64,000 nucleotides of DNA from Antedon mediterranea. Taxonomy: Eukaryota > Echinodermata > Crinoidea > Comatulida > Antedonidae. The stretch spans positions 22,773,070 through 22,837,069 of the forward strand of contig NC_092671.1 of NCBI RefSeq assembly GCF_964355755.1, read 5' to 3'. Below the pieces are notes generated by a model. The model was not told where the DNA came from. It did no database searches and saw only the letters and a program-made list of their open reading frames with translations. Below are positions 37,481 to 48,130 of the stretch, piece after piece (position 1 is the first letter of the stretch; the number at the start of each line of letters is the position of its first letter). The position numbers and the translations under genes are program-made.

Positions 37481-38131
37481 AGGTGATCATTTAGAATAAA
37501 AAAAGATGATGATTTCGTACAATCACAAGAGGTTATCCTGCAACTTCGTTGCGGATAACCAACTAGACATGAAACTCGTCACTTTGACGAGTTAGTTATC
37601 CGCACGACAAACGCCACGTGCACGTCATACGTTGGAATATTGCACAAAGAATAAGATTATGGCATTATGACCTGAACTGAAGAATATGATATGTTGTTAT
37701 TGCTGAATTCTATTATTTTGATTCATATAATTATAGTATACACAGTATAATCTGTATTCATATCACATACAGTGTAGAATAGGTGAAATTACGGGACCCG
37801 CTATTTATTGCAATTTTTAACATGTTGACGGTTTTAAATTGAAACTCGAAGGTAGCAATTTTGGAAGGAAATTATCTCAGCAACAACATATCAATGTGTA
37901 GAAGAATGTTTTCTTTACAATTGTAAACGTCATGAAAAGCTTCGCTTGACGACGTTACGTAAATGTCAATATGTTGAGATAGTTACCGAAATGTTATGTT
38001 TGCAAGTGTTAGAGAAAAGCGTTACACAAAAATCATACAGAAAGAAAGTATGATGATGATGATGATGATTTCGTACAATCACAAGAGGTTATCCTGCAGC
38101 GGATAACCAAAAAGAATAAAGATTTCATACA
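37460..38131 (+). repeat. hairpin modules and internally deleted satellite unit
   Basis: Contains the leader GATTTCATACAATAACAATA with an AGGTGATCATTT half-hairpin (37464-37500), a full GGTTATCC hairpin (37530-37560), the AACTCGTCA hairpin (37573) and a satellite unit in which about 1 kb is deleted after 37905. A further, shortened hairpin lies at 38085-38108. The DR1 foldback interrupts the next leader at 38131. Confidence 0.85.
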
Positions 38132-40532
38132 ATATACTCTAGTAGTAGCTAGATCAACTTTCGTATGCACTTTGAGGTCCAGAGAATTTGACTTCAGAAA
38201 TTGGTTTAGGGTGGTCAAACAATCATATTTGGCTTGGTTACACATTTTGAAAATGTGGCGAAAGGTCAAAAGGTCAGGGTGAAAGGTCATAAGACCAAAC
38301 ACCAATTTCTCCTTAAATCTCAACAACCACTGGTCACAGCGAAGTAATTTTGGTCTCAAATTGATCAGAAAGTATACATTTATATTCCGTCTAATGGAAC
38401 ATTTTAGTTAAAAATGACCGGAAAAGCCGTTTCTGACCTTTGACCCACAACCCAGGGCATGTATTTATCTCCGTAACTACTGGTCGTAGACACTTGAATT
38501 TGGTTTTAAATTGTTCAAAATATATATTTTGTTATTTGTTACACATTTTGAAAAAATGTTACAAAGGTCAAAGGGTCAGGGTCAAGTGTTATATGAACAA
38601 ATAAATAAAGGTACTTGTATCTCAGCAACCACAGGTCGCAGCAAGTAAATTTTGGTCTCAAAATGTTCAGAAGGAATGCATTTATATTCCGTCTAATGGG
38701 GCATTTTAGTAAAAAATGATCGGAAATGCCATTTCTGACCTTTGATCCACATACCAGGGCATCTTCATATCTCTGTAAGTACTGGTCGTAGAAACTTAAA
38801 TTTGGTATCAAATTGTTCGAAATATACATATTTACATTCATTGTAATAGAAAATGTGGTTAAAAGATGAACAGAAAATACTATTACTAATGTTTCAAACA
38901 AAAAACATATCTCTACACAACTTATCCTTAGACAGTAATGTTATGCAATAACTGATACTTTAAATTGTTTCAATTTCAAGTACTAGTTATTGCTGTCCAC
39001 GAGAACATTTTGATATAAACGTCAAGCTCAACAGTTCTTTTCATAATGCTAGAAGTAACTTGCCATGTGTATCAGATTAAACGCCCCGGGCATTTATTGT
39101 TCAAAAGGGTTTTTAGGGGGAGGGGAGGCAACTTTATTTGGGGTATAATATGGTAATATGTATAATCTAGATGTAAAAAAACAAGGCCAACAGCCATTAA
39201 GTCGCGTGCTACAATGCATAGTGATACCGGACCGACAGACAGACCGACAGACAGACAGACAGAGAGACCAACCGACCGACATAGTGAACTATACTGACCG
39301 AAATTACTGAACATGTTTAAAAATGTTGAAATGTTTAAAAACATTTATTTTTTTTTAATTTACACGTGCGTAGCCTGTCACTTTCGACGTGCTCGTATAA
39401 CGTAATTTCGAGTTGAAAAGTAAGTCAAGAAAACAGAAATCGGGCAAAAAGAGTGCGCAATAACATTTAACGCGCAGTGCGCGCGCAAAAATATGCGCAC
39501 TCATGGCAATTTTGTAAACGCTTAAAATTGCCTGAAATGTACTCTTATTTCATCGAAAATAAATTTTGAAAATGTTAAGCGCGCGTACGCATGCGTTACA
39601 TGCGCTACGCACGTAATTGTATTGCCATATGATGATTTATGCCCTGAAATTTATGAATACCAAATTTTATTTAATTGTGATTCATGGTTGTGAAGATATG
39701 ATTACAAACGTGATTTCGTTAAATCGTGCGTAGACCGCGTAATTTTTTATTGCGCACCGTGAAAACATAACCACATTGATTCCTGGCCATAAGGAATATA
39801 CTGTGAAAAATTGACCTAGCTAGATTAAACTGATATCAAGATAAGGTCAGAAAGCGATAAAACGCATAGTGACCGACAAACAAACAGATAGACCGACAGA
39901 CAGACAGACCGACAGACAGACAGACAGACAGACCGACCGACCGACCGACATAGTGAACTATAGAGTCGCTTCCACGCGACTAAAAATACAGCACAATTAA
40001 TTGAATTGAATATTGAAAGCATGCCTTCTGAACATTTTGAGACTAAAATTGACTTGCTGCGACGATTGGTTGCCGAGATACAAGTATCTATTTATATTTG
40101 TTCATATATTGACCTTTTGTAACATTTTTAAAAATGTGCAACAAATAACAAAATGTTTATTTCAAACAATTTTTGACCAAATTCAAGTGTCTACGATCAG
40201 TAGTTACGGAGATACACATGCCCTGGGGTGTGGGTCAAAGGTCAGAAATGGCATTTCCGGTCATTTTTGACTAAAATGTCCCAAATGAATATAAATGTAT
40301 ACCTTCTGATCAATTTGAGACCAAAATCGCTGTGACCAGTGGTTGTCGAGATTTAAGGACCTATTGGTGTTTAGTTTGATAACCTTTCACCCTGACCTTT
40401 TGACCTTTCGCCACATTTTCAAAATGTGTAACCAAGCCAATAATGATTGTTTGACCATCCTAAATCAATTTCTGAAGTCAAATTCTCTGGACCTCAAAGT
40501 GCATACGAAAGTTGATCTAGCTACTAGAGTAA
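38132..40532. mobile_element. foldback of DR1-motif repeats (2.4 kb)
   Basis: The ends TACTCTAGTAG (38132) and CTACTAGAGTA (near 40532) start inverted arms of about 520 bp (38132-38690 against 40010-40532). The arms are built of alternating 155-bp units with GGTCAAAGGTCAGAAATGG, CCATTAGACTGAATATAAA-like and GACCAGTGGTTGTCGAGAT words. The loop contains two (GACA)n runs (39226-39280, 39870-39950) and a worn satellite relative (39350-39790). The flanks ATACAATA and ATAACAAT rebuild the canonical leader, so insertion was precise, with a duplication of about 3 bp. No protein. Confidence 0.82.
39226..39975. repeat. GACA/GACC microsatellites with adjacent TAGTGAACTATA
   Basis: Two runs of GACAGACAGACCGACCGACA-type repeats (39226-39280, 39870-39953), each followed by CATAGTGAACTATA. 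The second continues into AGTCGC-TTCCAC-GCGACT, a 6-bp hairpin followed by AAAA. The segment between is diverged satellite. Confidence 0.85.
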
Positions 40533-40632
40533 TAACAATAGGTGATCATTTTATTCTAAATGATCACCTAAAAAGACTAAAGATTTTATACAATAACAAT
40601 AGGTGATCATTTTATTCTAAATGATCACCTAA
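40533..40632. repeat. two AGGTGATCATTT hairpin modules
   Basis: The hairpin AGGTGATCATTT-TATTCT-AAATGATCACCT occurs at 40542-40571 and again at 40601-40630. Each follows ATACAATAACAAT; the modules are direct repeats about 59 bp apart. The second ends in CTAATT. Confidence 0.92.
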
Positions 40633-40799
40633 TTATGCATGAATTGTTGGAGGGTATACATTATTTTATTTATTGAAAAAAAAAAATTTATGATTTTGTT
40701 TAATATGAGGATATGGAGGTTTATAAAACATTTATTTCATCGTTAAATTACAGGATGGATAAACTATTTTATAATTTATCGTGATTATAAACTTAGTCT

Positions 40800-40924
40800 C
40801 GCTTCAGGCTTAAGGAGTGGAGTTAAAAGAGACGTGAGTTACAACCCTGGCACTAGGTCAGGATTGAACCCCGGACCTTGAGATTGGAATTCAAGTACGT
40901 TAACCACCAAGCTACAGCTCCACT
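40800..40924 (-). repeat. tRNA-derived SINE
   Basis: On the minus strand the sequence begins GTGGAGCTGTAGCTTGGTGG. It contains a pol III A box (TAGCTTGGTGG, 40914-40904) and a B box (GGTTCAATCC, 40870-40861) with tRNA-like spacing, followed by a non-tRNA body ending near 40800. The head folds only partly like a tRNA (mispaired acceptor region), so it is a SINE head and not a tRNA gene. A single copy was seen here. Confidence 0.8.
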
Positions 40925-41104
40925 ACTTCAGATATGGTATTTGGTTATTTTTTAAATACATATCCGGCTACTGTTTTTAGGCTATACTGTATAAATTGTT
41001 ATTATTTTACAGATTGTACTTTAAATCAATTAATCGACTTATATAGTAATGTTAAAAATGACACTAGGGCCTACCAATTAAATTTGTATTTAAAAGACAT
41101 TCTT
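40925..41104. other. unassigned spacer
   Basis: AT-rich DNA between the SINE and the inverted-repeat element. Confidence 0.35.
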
Positions 41105-42190
41105 TTCTAAATGTTCATCTGACATTTTCCTGTATCTTGGTTTACAAAAATGAACTCAGTTATGTAAATGTTTAAGATCTGCATATCAGTTGTAGTTTAG
41201 CAATTCACACTTTCTAGAAATTAATTATATTATATTACAATAACATCGTCAAATTCCAGTACATAATTTAAAACAACTGGTTATATATAGAAATCTTTAA
41301 AAAAAACATGATTTTGTTATCGCAAAGTATGATCTTGTCCAATTTTTCTTGCCATTTTGGAATGTGATACTTTTCAAGTTTCCCGATTTTGATCAACGTT
41401 ACCGTTAATATCTTTTAAAATGTTATAAAAAAAAGCTGACGAAAATACTAGAACCAAGTACACTGGTACAGTACGTTATAGTCTTCAGTCTGTATTCTCT
41501 AGAGATGTGAAGGGCATCCAACAATGGATAGAAACACTATTCGGCTCAGTGGCGTCTGTGATCAATGAGGAAAATGTAAAGTATGCATGACAGTCTCTTC
41601 TGAAGATGTACCAGATATGATTTTTCCTTCCTGTGTAAATTGTATTGACTGGACCTTCTCACCTAACTTTAGGTGATTGTGTCAGAGTTATCCTCCAATA
41701 TAATTGTTAATTTCCATGTCAATGTCTCTATCGACACAATATTTTGGGTCCTTTCCAGGATCGAGTCCAGAAAATACAAAGAAACTGAAGACCGTAACAT
41801 GCTGCACCAGTGTTCTTGGTTAAAACATTGGTTAATAGATATTAATGGTAACCTTGATCAAAATGGGGAAAACTTACAACCACCTTCGACCATGCCAAGA
41901 TACATGGCACATACTTCAAACTGCAATACGAAAACATAGAGATACCCAGCTCTTTCAAACATATGTGGAAGCTCCACCGGTCTCTGAGGCTGTAGTGCAA
42001 AATTCCTAGAAAGTGTGAATTGCTGAACTACAGCTAATATTAAAATCTAAAAAATTGACATATTAATGAGTTTGAATAAACTAACTATTTAAAAAAAATC
42101 AAGATGAAGGAAAATGTAATTGTCCTGTAATATTACAATACCATAACAGTTTTTCTCATTTGCGTTTGCAAACCAGATGAACATTTATAA
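41105..42190. mobile_element. inverted-repeat element of unknown family
   Basis: AAATGTTCATCTG (41110) is inverted near 42175, and TAGCAATTCACACTTTCTAG (41199-41218) near 42006-42025, so two nested inverted segments bound about 1.1 kb. The interior (41450-41990) looks less AT-rich and has broken open frames, e.g. an 88-codon frame at 41673-41939. I do not recognise it; it could be a decayed transposon gene. Confidence 0.55.
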
Positions 42191-42351
42191 CCTTAGAATA
42201 CAAATAAAATAAAAAAATATAATTGGTAATCTAAACATTTGTCATTTCTATGATTACTATAGACAATTGAATGTTTGGAATATGAAGCTGGATATGTTTA
42301 TTATTATCAATATGTAATAACAATGAAACATCAAAAATATATTTATTACCC

Positions 42352-43640
42352 TCATATTTATATTTATTGTAATGTAATTGTAATGCAACATTTTGTTAGA
42401 AAATGACCGGAAGTAAAGTTATTGACCTTTGACCTAATAAACATGAACTTGATGTATACAATAATCAGCAATTATTTGTGGTAGGTATTAAACAATGGAT
42501 TTATACATATTATTATCATTTGAATAGCTAATTTCTAATTCACATAATGAACCAGCTTGGCTTGATGTAGATGACTAAGTAACAGAGAATAAAAAAAGTG
42601 TAATTAATTTGAATGTAAAGAAAAAAAATCTGTATTTAAATAGTTCTCTTTTCCCGGACCAGGCTCTAGAAGAACAGAAGGAACATAGTTGAAATGGGTT
42701 GGTGGTCTTGTTGGCGGCATTACTCAAAATGAGGAAATCGAACTGGATTTCCCATCGAACTCACTCTTTAACGCAAAACACACAAATCCTTCAAGATTTT
42801 ATCAAAATACATTCATAACAAAATCAACACTTTTTTTAAACATTGTCTTAGTAATAATTTCAAATGAAGTCAAGAAATATATCTTAAACAGAGATGATAA
42901 AAAAAGAGTTAAAGCTTTTTGAAGTTTGTGAGCAAAGTCTGGTTGTGGACTCCTTGAAAAAAATAAAACTAAACACATTTAGTAGCTTGAAGGGAACATA
43001 AAATGCTGTAAACATCCAAAACCTCTTGGTCACTTCTCAGAACAATCTCACTCTATCTAATCTAAAATGATTCCTTGGCTTGGCGATATAACTACAAAAT
43101 GGCAGTCAATGTTAGCATTGGACGATTACTTCTTATATCGAAACATCAAAGAAGCAACCCCAAGGAACGTCTAATCAAGCAACTGAACGAAGCAATCAAA
43201 TTATCATCTACGACCACGTAATAGTGTATAGCAGTTCAATGTATGAGAAACCTATATGAAATTGTTTCAAGAAAAACAACAAGCATTAGGAAATAAAATG
43301 GAACGGTACAAAGTTTAAGAATCAACCACTCTCACTCCTTTGACTGTCTTAATGGAAAGAATGGGACGAGGATGCTGACACAATAAATGCATGGTATTGA
43401 TTAATATTTATAAAATATATAAAAACTAAGTATGTGAATTAGAAATTAGATATTCAAATGATAATAATATGTATAAACCCATTGTTTAATACCTACCACA
43501 AATAATTACCGATGCATTCTGAAATAGATAAATGCTTATTGTATACATCAAGTTTATGTTTATAAGGTCAAAGGTCAATAACTTTACTTCCGGTCATTTT
43601 CTAACAAAATGTTGCATTACAATAAATATGAATATGTATG
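42352..43640. mobile_element. foldback with about 200-bp arms and DR1 motif
   Basis: Left arm 42352-42553 and right arm 43430-43640 are near-identical inverted copies (AACATTTTGTTAGAAAATGA, GACCTTTGACCT, GTGGTAGGTATTAAACAATG). The loop of about 880 bp includes short open frames (42689-42922) without recognisable domains. The right arm runs into further DR1 units (to about 43860). Confidence 0.8.
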
Positions 43641-44357
43641 GTCTCAGCAATTTGAGACCATTTTTAAATTTCAATGACCAGCCGTTTTTTAGATACAATG
43701 CAAGTCAAGGTCAAAGGTCAATAGTGCAGAAAAATAGCATTTCCTATTACATTTCGTCAAAATGTTCCATTACAATGAATATAAATATATACGCTCCGAG
43801 TATTTTGATACCAATATCTTGTTGATAGACCAAAGGGATACGGAGATAGGGCCAATTGGGAGCCATTTTGATCTTGGGGCTGTTACCATGGTTACAGGAT
43901 CGTGAAAATTGGTTACCTAGCATTTTTGGTATCCTACCACCATATTAAAGAAGTGAAATCTCACTTTGGGCATTAAAATCCTACGGAAATACATGAGGAC
44001 CCTGACTATAAAATGCATACATTATATACGTTTTTAATGGCGGCCATCTTGGATTTCAATATGGCTGCCATATGCTATGATTATAAATTTTACCATTGGA
44101 CTGATTTATCATAATATTGTAAGATTTATCACACAAATTACGTTCGTACGTGGTTTAAAATAGGAGCTACTATCAGTTTTGAGTAAAAAATGGGGGCCAT
44201 TTTGAAATCCAAGATGGCGGCCAAAATAGGGTCGGGAAAAATTGGCCCCCTGTTGCAATGAATTCTGCTGGTCCCAAGGATTCCAAAACTGCCAAGAACT
44301 CAAATTGAGCATTAAAATCTCACGGAATTACATTAGGTTCCCCACTATTAGCAGGAA
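43641..44357. repeat. DR1 units and an AAGATGGCGGCC inverted repeat
   Basis: DR1 words continue at 43707-43720 (GTCAAGGTCAAAGGTCAATA). Then GGCGGCCATCTTGGATTTCA (44040-44059) is inverted at 44196-44222 (TGAAATCCAAGATGGCGGCC). CATTAAAATCCTACGGAAAT (43971) has a near copy, CATTAAAATCTCACGGAATT, at 44311. No gene. Confidence 0.65.
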
Positions 44358-44808
44358 ATGTATATTTTAGCACTATGGATTTATCCTCAGGATATTGGCA
44401 AATACCTATGGATCAGAATGATAAACAGAAACAGCATTTACAACTGGCGACTCGCTGTACAGATTTAAAGTCATGCCAATGGGACTTAAAAATGCACCGT
44501 CCACATTCCAACACCTAATAGAATATGTTCTCCATGGTTTGCAATGGAGCAGAGTTTTAGTGTACTTAGACGACATAATTGTTTTTGGTCGCACCTTTGA
44601 GCAGAAATTAGCTAACTTAAAAGAAGTTTTCGAGAGAATTAGAACTGCTGGATTAAAGTTACGTCCTAACAAGTGTAATTTTTTCCAAGATCGTGTTACC
44701 TTTCTAGGTCATGTCGTTTCGAAAGATGGTGTTGAGCCAGATCCTACTAACCTTGAAAAAGTAAAGAACTGGCCCACTCCCAGAAATGTTACCCAAATTA
44801 AAATCGTA
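44358..44808 (+). pseudogene. Ty3/Gypsy LTR retrotransposon reverse-transcriptase fragment
   Basis: The plus strand encodes the heart of a Gypsy reverse transcriptase: MDLSSGYWQI, then after a one-base frameshift near 44430 the segment YRFKVMPMGLKNAPSTFQ. The catalytic YLDDIIV (about 44564) and FLGHVVSKDGVEPD follow. The open frame runs 44473-44823 but the homology stops at about 44805. Protease, RNase H, integrase and LTRs are absent. It is a fragment within the SETDB1 intron and antisense to that gene. Confidence 0.9.
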
Positions 44809-44890
44809 TGTATGGGTGCATAATATATATTATAAAAGGGGGGGGGGGCGGAACCGGCCCGCCCCCCCCCCCTAAATCCGCCCCTGTATA
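44809..44890. mobile_element. hAT-like terminus with G and C tracts
   Basis: Poly-G and poly-C runs surround CGGAACCGGCCCG, followed by CTAAATCCGCCCCTG ending near 44886, i.e. CAGGGGCGGATTTAG on the other strand. This is the pattern of hAT ends like that at 9754. The partner end was not identified. Confidence 0.45.
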
Positions 44891-45181
44891 GTATTAAAAA
44901 TTGAGTGTAAATGACATTAAGAATTTGACATTACAATGACATACATGTTTCATGTTAGTCTAACATTGTACCTTTTGACATGAAATATTCCCTATGAAAA
45001 AATCGTAACTGTAAAGCGTCACGGTAGAGAACCAAAGCGTAAGGTACCGTGATGCTTCAAAGGCCTGGGGAGTACACTGACTTTGACAGTGACAATTTCA
45101 ACAATATAGTAAATTGCAAATGTTTTACCTTGTTTATTTTTATATTATTTTTAAAACACGAAAACAAATTTGTTACTGGGC

Positions 45182-45923
45182 CTGTTTCTGCTGGGCAGGA
45201 ATAATTAGTTATTAACCGATTAATTTTTAATCGATTATTTTTGGGCAGCAGAAACGACGCAAAATGACATAACCGATTATCAATTGCATGTTTCAACAGA
45301 TTATTGCATGTTTCAACAGATTATTGCATGTTTTAACAGATTATTGCGGAGTAGTTTTTAGCTGCAACACAAATAGAGATTATTGATCACATTTTAACCT
45401 TGTGAGTATGGGCAACCCTTACTCACAAAGCATGTCAGTGAATTTGCACGAGCGACGATCAGAAAAACGATGATGTTGATTGATTGAGCAGGACACTCCA
45501 GGGGAATAAAATGGAGTCTGCGTTAACTATTGGAGTACACTGCTACATTTCACCAGTCCAGGTTAACGATGTTTTGCATGTCCTTTTTTAGGCCTGTTGG
45601 TTTTGGTAGAGATATATAGCTGAGCTAGTAGATCAGTACCAACAGTGAAACGAATTTGCTTGTGGTACTTGTGGTAGTAGTAGATGTTTATTTTACAAAT
45701 AATCAGCTTTGAATGGAAGAGTTCAATTTTTAAGGTTTAGGCAGCGATAGGATGTAAACAAACCAACTCTAATCGGCCTTCCATAATTTGAACTGCGTTG
45801 TGGGTAATGTATGACATGATTTTTAAAAAGCGCTTACCAGATAATTGATTAATGTCGGAGAATAATTTCAGTTGCAACATAAGAATACTTAAGAATAATC
45901 AATTATTTTTTCAGCAGAAACAG
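45182..45923. mobile_element. MITE with CTGTTTCTGCTG ends
   Basis: CTGTTTCTGCTG (45182-45193) is inverted at 45912-45923. The copy of repeat C at 59322 reads TTTCGTTACTGAGTGG and represents the empty site. The flanks GTTACTG and ATCAACTG suggest a short imperfect duplication. Inside are three 20-bp tandem copies of ATTGCATGTTTCAACAG (45283-45346). Confidence 0.75.
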
Positions 45924-46002
45924 ATCAACTGAGTGGATAAAGAATATATAACAAAATTGTTCCTTTTTGCACCCATCCTTTTCACCATCTATTAATCCTA
46001 AT

Positions 46003-46498
46003 AGGGACTTTACAAAACACGGCGGGAAACTGCAGGACAGTGGTCATGATTAATTTAACCTAACAGACATATCGTGAATACACAATCATTGAAACAACTT
46101 AATACAATGTATATAAATACATTAACATTAACTTAAACAAAATTGTTTGGGCCTAGCAAAACATTTGATTTGAATTTATTTTACATTTGTGGGCGTTATC
46201 ACATTTTTGTGGGCGATGGTTGTTTTCACATTTGTGGGTGATGTGTTTTCACATTTGTTGTTGTTTTCACATTTGTGGGTGATGATTTTCACATTTGTGG
46301 TCGTATTCACATTTGTAGGCGTTCACATTTGTGGGTTCGACACCCCGCGCCACGAAACAGGAGAGGGAGAAATATACTGCCAGTCGTCGTCTTCGCACAG
46401 ATGCGTAACTAATGAACTGGCTATGTTGACTGTATATGTTTTTACGCTCTAGCGAACACCGGATATTTGTCATCCTTTGTCATTTACGTAAAGTCCCT
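46003..46498. mobile_element. MITE with AGGGACTTTAC ends, AAT duplication
   Basis: AGGGACTTTAC (46003-46013) and GTAAAGTCCCT (46488-46498) are perfect inverted ends flanked by AAT on both sides. The empty site CCCTAATGTTACATAC is present in repeat C at about 59380. A 3-bp duplication fits PIF/Harbinger. It contains a minisatellite of TTTTCACATTTGTGGGTGAT at 46183-46336 (about seven units). Confidence 0.8.
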
Positions 46499-46709
46499 AA
46501 TGTTACATACAAAACACAAATTTGGGTTTATTTAGATTTGAATAAAAAATTTGGACTCATTTTGTGACAAGTTTCTTTTTCGGAAGTAATTCCCCGGGTG
46601 CTAACACTAACATACGGTATGTACGTTTGAAATCGGGAGTTTTGTTACGCTGAAATGAAATTGTTGTCATTGGTAGTTATTTAATAAAACAATAAAATAT
46701 TTTACTTAC

Positions 46710-46798
46710 TGTCCTGCAAAAAATGCTAACCATGGAAAACGCAGATCATGAGTGTCAACAAAAACATTCTGAACAAATAAGTTAGGAACACAGCTATG
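46710..46798 (-). CDS. SETDB1: SETDB1-like H3K9 methyltransferase, penultimate exon (SET catalytic core)
   Basis: This 89-nt minus-strand exon has a strong pyrimidine tract and AG acceptor (46800-46799) and a consensus donor GTAAGT starting at 46709. It opens in phase 0 with HSCVPN and continues [17 protein letters not shown], then LAFFAG plus two bases of a split codon. This is the hallmark SETDB1 block around the S-adenosylmethionine-binding NHSC motif. The Asn of NHSC is the last codon of the exon at 58 kb, so an 11.2 kb intron splits the motif. The last two bases (CA) join the first base of the exon at 22 kb to make Gln, so the phases match exactly. Val at the position that is Ser in human HSCSPN is the only notable change in the core. 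No stop or frameshift is present, which argues for a functional gene and not a captured fragment. Confidence 0.93.
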
Positions 46799-47194
46799 CT
46801 AGAAAAAAAGAGGAAGAATCAATTTAATAATATTTAAAGTTTTGACGCTAAATGCATAGCCAAGTATTCAAGTATTTTGTAAAAATAATACATATATTAC
46901 TTTAAAACCATTAAACCAGGTCATTACTTGTCTTAAATGTACGTTTTATGGTAAATTATGATAAAAAGTGAGAAACAATGCACTACTTAAGTAGATTGCG
47001 GCGAATGACCTCTCGTGGACGGTCTTTAGGCCTAGCCTATAGCTATGCTTAGTTTTGTAGGCCTAGCTGGTAAACATCGCTAACGTACGAACATCGTACG
47101 CTAGCTATACACGTTGTATATTTGCTGCATTAATTGTCTATTTTTGAAAGACTCTGTTGATACAAATTGGGGAAAACCCGGTATTTTCGCTGAA

Positions 47195-47395
47195 GTCTTT
47201 TGTTTTGGCCTCACGATCGATCAAAAAGTGGGTGAATTACATAAGAAAAATAAAAATGTCAATCCACACAAAATGCATTTTGGGATTTATAGCGGGCCGC
47301 TATAATTATTAGAATCGACTTATTTTTCACATTTTTAACCATTTAAAGACGAAAAAAGTTATCGCACTAGGACAATATAGTATTATTTTTACATT
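47195..47395 (+). repeat. dispersed repeat D, copy 2
   Basis: Matches 20175-20360 (TTGTTTTGGCCTCACGATCG, TTTATAGCGGGC, AAAGACGAAAAAAGTTATCG), same strand. It lies in the SETDB1 intron, whereas copy 1 lies downstream of the gene. Confidence 0.75.
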
Positions 47396-47499
47396 AAATA
47401 GTTAGTGATCTTAAAATAGATCTAAAAAACGTAGGGAAGGTGTCTTTAAGGAATGATTGTATTAATCAAGTTTGATAGTTTTATAATTAAATGATAATT

Positions 47500-48130
47500 T
47501 AGAATAAAATGATCACCTATTGTTATTGTATGAAATCTTTATTATTATTATTCTTCCTTCTTCTTCTTCTTCTTCTTGTACACTATTTTGTGTAACAAAT
47601 ATCTCAAAAAGTTTAATGTCAATGATTACCAAAATTGTCTTTCAAATACTTTAACTTAGTCCTAATAAGCTTTTCAGTGTGATCACTAATCCATGACGTC
47701 ATTTATACGCCATTTTGTGAAATCACATTATCAATCATATATCCCTAATTCATTATCACATATTAATGAAATTTACTACACGTAAACTTCAGGTCAAGGG
47801 TAAAAATATTGGCAAATAAAAACTTGCGCGTTTCAAGGTCATACACATGAAATTGCGCGTTAAAAATTAAAAAAGCTCAAAATTAAGTTTTGATCAATTT
47901 AGAGCATGAATTAGGTCATTTGCGTGTTTAAAAAAATTACTGCGCAAAAACACGTTTTTCCGTCCGTGATTCTTATAAAACGTAAAGCTCAAGTAAACAA
48001 GTAAGTACCAGTAAAAATACATTTTTGTACAAATCGCCTTGTACTCATCATCCTTAGTACATTTATCAAATTTGAGTCCATTCCGACTTAAAATAACGCT
48101 ATACGAGCAGGTTAAAAATGACAAAACGGG
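47500..48130 (-). repeat. inverted copy of the 36880-37500 satellite-related block
   Basis: On the minus strand it reads the same words as 36880-37500 (TAACGTG-type hydrophobic text aside): ATAACGCTATACGAGC inverted, ATGACGTCATTTATACGCCA inverted, and the AGGTGATCATTTTATTCTAA half-hairpin with the leader at 47508-47545. A (CTT)n tract lies at 47550-47577. It faces the plus-strand satellite that starts at 48130. Confidence 0.82.

Larger units (their letters stand above)
45057..46620 (+). repeat. dispersed repeat C, copy 2, broken by two MITEs
   Basis: TTTGACAGTGACAATTTCAA, GTTACTG, GAGTGGATAAAGAATATAT, ATGTTACATACAAAACACAA and CGGAAGTAATTCCC follow the order of 59190-59475. The two interruptions (45182-45923 and 46003-46498) are absent from the other copies. 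Confidence 0.85.
22320..46709 (-). other. last intron of SETDB1-like gene (about 24.4 kb)
   Basis: Delimited by donor GTAAGT at 46709 and AG at 22320, with a 2+1 split codon. It is filled by a MITE, DR1-motif repeats, the main macrosatellite array, hairpin arrays, three large foldbacks, a SINE, a Gypsy fragment and two precise MITE insertions. Almost no sequence in it is unassigned except parts of 40.6-42.3 and 43.7-44.4 kb. Confidence 0.85.

Noticed and set aside
39072-40022. Ser/Val/Cys-rich frames on the minus strand
   Set aside because: They are translations of GACA/GACC microsatellites.
40853-40924. Possible tRNA gene
   Set aside because: A and B boxes are present but the acceptor stem does not pair and a non-tRNA body follows; best read as a tRNA-derived SINE.
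4473-44808. Intact retroviral or LTR elements
   Set aside because: Only short, frameshifted BEL/Pao and Gypsy pol fragments without LTRs or envelope were seen; they are inactive remnants.
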